This document shows positions 61,313 through 64,000 of a stretch of 64,000 nucleotides of DNA, piece after piece. The notes below the pieces were generated by a model. The model saw nothing but the letters and a program-made list of their open reading frames with translations, was not told the DNA's origin and did not search any database. The stretch covers positions 248,001-312,000 of the forward strand of contig WNDS01000004.1 of the NCBI GenBank assembly GCA_009912235.1. The letters run 5' to 3'. This DNA comes from Stenotrophomonas maltophilia. GTDB taxonomy: Bacteria > Pseudomonadota > Gammaproteobacteria > Xanthomonadales > Xanthomonadaceae. Position 1 is the first letter of the stretch; each line of letters opens with the position of its first letter. A program made the translations under genes and the position numbers.

Positions 61313-62119
61313 CTATCGGTTGGCGCCGCCGCCGTCGCCCGGCGGTTGCGATTGTTGCTGTTGCTGTTGCTGAAGCTGCTGGCGCCGGGCCTGGATGCGT
61401 TCGCGGATGGCGCGCATCTGCTCTTCGCTCGGCCCGTTGTTCTGTGCAGGTGCAGCTGCAGGAGGTGGCCGGTTCAGTGCGGCGTCCGCACCGGCGCCAT
61501 TGGCACCGGCCGTGGCAGCAGCCGGCGTGTCGGCATTCGGGCGTGCCGGCGGCGGTACCGGCAGTGACTGCGCGCCGGGCGCCGTGCCGGGTGCACTGCC
61601 CGGCGAGCCGCCCAGCCGCGTGGGCGGCTCGCCGCCCTGCCCGTTGAACACCGCCAGCTGCAGGGTCTGGCTGCCGCCGGGGCCGATCACCGTGGCCTGG
61701 CGCGGCTGCAGTTCAACCAGCTGCCAGCCATCGACCGCTTCGCCGTTCAGGCGCAGCCGCAACAAGCGGTTCTGTTCGGTGGTCAGCGTGGCCATGGCGA
61801 AGCTGCGGGTCAGCAGCACGCCGGTCAGGCGCAGGCTGTTGCTGCTGCTGGCTTCGGTGCCACCCAGCTGGTACGGGCGCGGGCGGCGGTCTTCGGCGAA
61901 CAGCGGGCGGGTGGCGATGGCGGCATAGCTGTCGGCACCGGGCATGCGCTCGGCGGCAGCCGCCGACAGCGCCGGCAGCGCGGTAACCGCGGCGGCATCT
62001 GCACTGCCATCCGGCAGCTGCTGGCCCAGGCCGAAGCCGGTGGCCAGCCACAGCGCACCCGCCCAGCTGGCGCTGGCCACCAGGAACCAGGTGCGCAGGC
62101 TGATCTGCTCAACCTTCAT
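61313..62119 (-). CDS. gspN: Type II secretion protein GspN/XpsN
   Basis: Bitopic inner-membrane protein of the Xanthomonas-type machinery that links the L-M complex to the secretin. From ATG 62119 (MKVEQISLRTWFLVASASWA), 268 residues. One membrane helix (about 10-30), a PDZ-less homology region like GspC (LFAEDRRPRPYQLGG, SLRLTGVLLTRSFAMATLTT), a Pro/Ala/Gly linker and a Gln-rich C-terminus. Position between M and D defines it. Overlaps gspM by 11 nt. Intact. Confidence 0.82.
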   Translation of the reverse strand: MKVEQISLRTWFLVASASWAGALWLATGFGLGQQLPDGSADAAAVTALPALSAAAAERMPGADSYAAIATRPLFAEDRRPRPYQLGGTEASSSNSLRLTGVLLTRSFAMATLTTEQNRLLRLRLNGEAVDGWQLVELQPRQATVIGPGGSQTLQLAVFNGQGGEPPTRLGGSPGSAPGTAPGAQSLPVPPPARPNADTPAAATAGANGAGADAALNRPPPAAAPAQNNGPSEEQMRAIRERIQARRQQLQQQQQQQSQPPGDGGGANR

Positions 62120-62822
62120 GCGCGGCCTCCGGCGGCGGTTCGGCGCCCTCGCCTGCTGGCGCTGGTGCGGCATCGGCTTCGGCCGGTGCTGCGGGCGGCG
62201 GCGGTGCGCTGGCCGCCGCCTGTGCGGCCGCGGTGGCATCGGGCAGCAGGTAGCCCGCCAGCTCGAAGGACACATGCAGCCCCAGCCCGCTTTCATTGGC
62301 CGATTGCTGGAAGCGCTGTGCGATCAGGTTGAGGTTGTCTACGAACAGGCGCGGGCTGCCGGTTTCCAGGCTGTGCAGCACGGTGGCCAGTTCACCCACG
62401 CCACAGCGCAGGCGCACCTGCATGGCCACGCGCGGGAAGGGGGCATCGCGGCGGTTGTCGACCAGCGGCGTGCGGTTGGCGATGGCGCAGCTGCGGTTGC
62501 CGGGGCTGGCGGCGGCCACGGCATCCTGCAGGCGCGCGCCGAGCGCGGCGGCGGCACCTTCGGTGGTGGCCTCGGTCATGAAGCCGGGGCGCTGCTGCAG
62601 CGCCTGCCGGGTCTGGCGCAGGCGCGCTTCGATCTGTGGCTGCTGCTGCAGCTGGGCCTGCACGCGCTGCTCGCGCTCGCGCAGGTCGTGGATTTCCTGG
62701 TCCAGTGCCAGCAGCGGCTGGGTGAACCACGGGTGCACCAGCACCAGGTAGCCCAGCCCCAGCACGGCCAGCAGCAGGGCCAGTGCCAGCCAGCGGTCAC
62801 GGGCGGCGTTGGGCATCGGCAT
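62109..62822 (-). CDS. gspM: Type II secretion protein GspM/XpsM
   Basis: 237-residue bitopic inner-membrane protein. MPMPNAARDRWLALALLLAV has the helix near the start. A coiled coil follows (ALDQEIHDLREREQRVQAQL), then a ferredoxin-like domain (RLFVDNLNLIAQRF) and an Ala/Pro tail. Partners GspL. The start at 62822 overlaps gspL by 26 nt; Met 3 is an alternative. Intact. Confidence 0.85.
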   Translation of the reverse strand: MPMPNAARDRWLALALLLAVLGLGYLVLVHPWFTQPLLALDQEIHDLREREQRVQAQLQQQPQIEARLRQTRQALQQRPGFMTEATTEGAAAALGARLQDAVAAASPGNRSCAIANRTPLVDNRRDAPFPRVAMQVRLRCGVGELATVLHSLETGSPRLFVDNLNLIAQRFQQSANESGLGLHVSFELAGYLLPDATAAAQAAASAPPPPAAPAEADAAPAPAGEGAEPPPEAAHEG

Positions 62823-63960
62823 CGGCCGCCTCCGTGGGGGTCGCGGCGGCGGAGGCCGGCGGCGTGGCCGGCGGCGGCTGCAGTTCAGCGGTCAGGGTGA
62901 AGCGGTCGCGGCCACTGTTGGCACCGTCGGCCTGCAGCACGCCGGTCAGGTTCACCTTGCGCCACAGCGGCGAATCCTGCAGCAGCGGCACCAGCTGCGA
63001 AGCCTCGCGGCTCAGGCCGATCAGCTGCAGCCCGTTGTTCTCCACCGCCAGTTTTTCCAGGTAGGTGCCATCGGGCAGGCGCCGGGTCAGTTCGCTCCAC
63101 AGTTCCACCGTGGTGGCATGGCGGCTGCGCTGCTGTTCCAGGTGCACCGCGCCATCGAGCAGCGACTGCAGCTGGCTGCGCTCGCTGGCCACGCCACGCG
63201 CGTTGCGTGCGGCCGCGTCGACCTCGGCACGCAGTGCCTCCACCGCCTCGCGCCGGTTGTCCAGCAGCTGCGTGCCGGCCAGCGCCAGCAGCACCAGCAC
63301 GGCCACGCCCAGCAGCAGGTTCCAGCGCCGCATCGGGTCGCTGCGCTGCTGGCGCTGCGCCTGCGGCAACAGGTTCACCTGCAGCGGCGTGCCCTGTTCA
63401 TCGCAGGCGTCCACGCCGGACAGCGCGCTGGACCAGCTGCCCGCCTCGGCTTCCCAGGCGGCCAGCTGGCTGCGCGGCCAGACCACCAGTTCGGCATCGA
63501 GCTGGTCGTCACCGGCAGGGCCCAGGTTGCGCAAGTCATGGGTGACCTGGCTGGCATCGAACGGGGTCTAACGGTCGATCTCGAAACCCACCACGTCGCG
63601 CAGGCGCTCGGCGGCGGCCGCCGGCAGGCGCAGGCGGCGCTGCAGCACCTGGCCCGGTTGCAGCAGCCAGACCCTCGGCAATGCGTGCAGGCGCGGGTCG
63701 AGCACGCGTTCCAGTTCAGCCGGCGACAGCGGCCACGGCAGCGTGGCCACCGGCTCGCGCTGCTGGCCATCCTCGCGCCACAGCTGCAGCTGGCCATCGT
63801 GGCGCTGCAGCAGCAGGCGCGCCTGCGACCAGCCCAGCGCCCACTGCCAGCGTGCCGGCACCCAGGCCAGCAGCGACTGCCGCCACCAGCGCAGGAAATG
63901 CGCGGCACCGGGGCCGATGCGGCCCTGCACCTGCCGCAGGCTGTCCTGCCAAGCTGTCAT
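62797..63960 (-). pseudogene. gspL: Type II secretion protein GspL/XpsL with internal amber
   Basis: Inner-membrane protein recruiting the ATPase GspE. ATG 63960 gives MTAWQDSLRQVQGRIGPG, then an actin-like cytoplasmic domain. After RDVVGFEIDR comes TAG at 63568-63570. The same frame continues TPFDASQVTHDLRNLGPAGD, the rest of the cytoplasmic domain, a membrane helix (WNLLLGVAVLVLLALAGTQL) and a periplasmic PilN-like part. 388 codons, normal for XpsL. CAG-to-TAG is the simplest change, since relatives have Gln-Thr-Pro-Phe in PilM/GspL-like domains. The truncated product lacks the membrane helix, so secretion should fail unless the stop is read through. Confidence 0.82.
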
Positions 63961-64000
63961 CTTGCTGCCATTCCCTGCTCCCAGCGAAGCACCTGATAAG
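63957..64000 (-). CDS. gspK: Type II secretion minor pseudopilin GspK, C-terminal end only
   Basis: The last 13 codons read YQVLRWEQGMAAR and stop at TGA 63957-63959, overlapping the gspL ATG by 4 nt. Identity is inferred from operon order (K precedes L); too little sequence to confirm. Confidence 0.55.
   Translation of the reverse strand, partial: YQVLRWEQGMAAR

Overview
The window is GC-rich chromosomal DNA from a Xanthomonadaceae bacterium, most likely Stenotrophomonas (S. maltophilia complex). This rests on the gene order of the division/cell-wall cluster without murD, an Ax21-family outer-membrane gene, the xps-type secretion order L-M-N-D, and many GTAG-tipped palindromes of the SMAG/REP type known from S. 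maltophilia.

Layout. 1-15.4 kb (minus strand): the dcw cluster mraZ-rsmH-ftsL-ftsI-murE-murF-mraY-ftsW-murG-murC-ddl-ftsQ-ftsA-ftsZ (ftsZ cut by the window edge). Most junctions are 4-nt stop/start overlaps. A promoter and MraZ-type operator repeats lie in front of mraZ. 15.5-22.2 kb: a broken NRDE-family gene, a DM13 protein, the RNase P RNA gene rnpB, rsmI, lpoA, a broken yraN and a GlcD-like FAD oxidase. 22.2-23.2 kb: a small unknown protein behind a strongly structured leader. 23.2-28.5 kb (minus): a CS1/cable-pilus type fimbrial operon (chaperone-pilin-usher-tip protein) with a lesion in all four genes. 28.8-37.2 kb: a DUF805 gene, then thiL, nusB, ribH, ribBA and ribE behind an FMN riboswitch; ax21 and a secreted unknown; ribD and nrdR. 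37.2-42.9 kb: a membrane protein, glyA, an RcnB-like protein, ettA and a purine permease. 43-55.3 kb (minus): a cellulose synthesis operon bcsD-bcsP-bcsA-bcsB-bcsZ-bcsC-bcsZ with two endoglucanase genes. 55.5-58.5 kb: pncB and two glycosyltransferase-like genes. 59.1-64 kb (minus): the end of a type II secretion operon, gspK(partial)-L-M-N-D.

How it works together. The left third builds the septum and peptidoglycan precursors. The middle makes riboflavin, thiamine pyrophosphate and one-carbon units, under FMN control for part of the riboflavin genes. The right third is envelope and surface biology: cellulose, fimbriae, Ax21 and protein secretion.

The most striking property is uneven damage. 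I count eight in-frame nonsense codons, ten one-base frameshifts, one 41-bp palindrome insertion and one in-frame deletion. All lie in dispensable or accessory genes (fimbriae, cellulose, Ax21, GspL, purine permease, NRDE, YraN, others). The dcw, riboflavin, thiL, nusB, glyA, nrdR, ettA, lpoA, rsmI and pncB genes are all open. Most frameshifts are in homopolymer runs, and most nonsense codons fit G:C-to-A:T changes. That fits either real decay, perhaps in a mismatch-repair-deficient lineage, or a draft with homopolymer errors; the uneven distribution favours real decay.

Other candidates for a second look: a dispersed palindrome family with fixed ends and varying inner stems (one copy interrupts a gene), a riboswitch-like leader with two competing hairpins over a ribosome binding site, and a threefold repeat of the pilin gene's 3' end.
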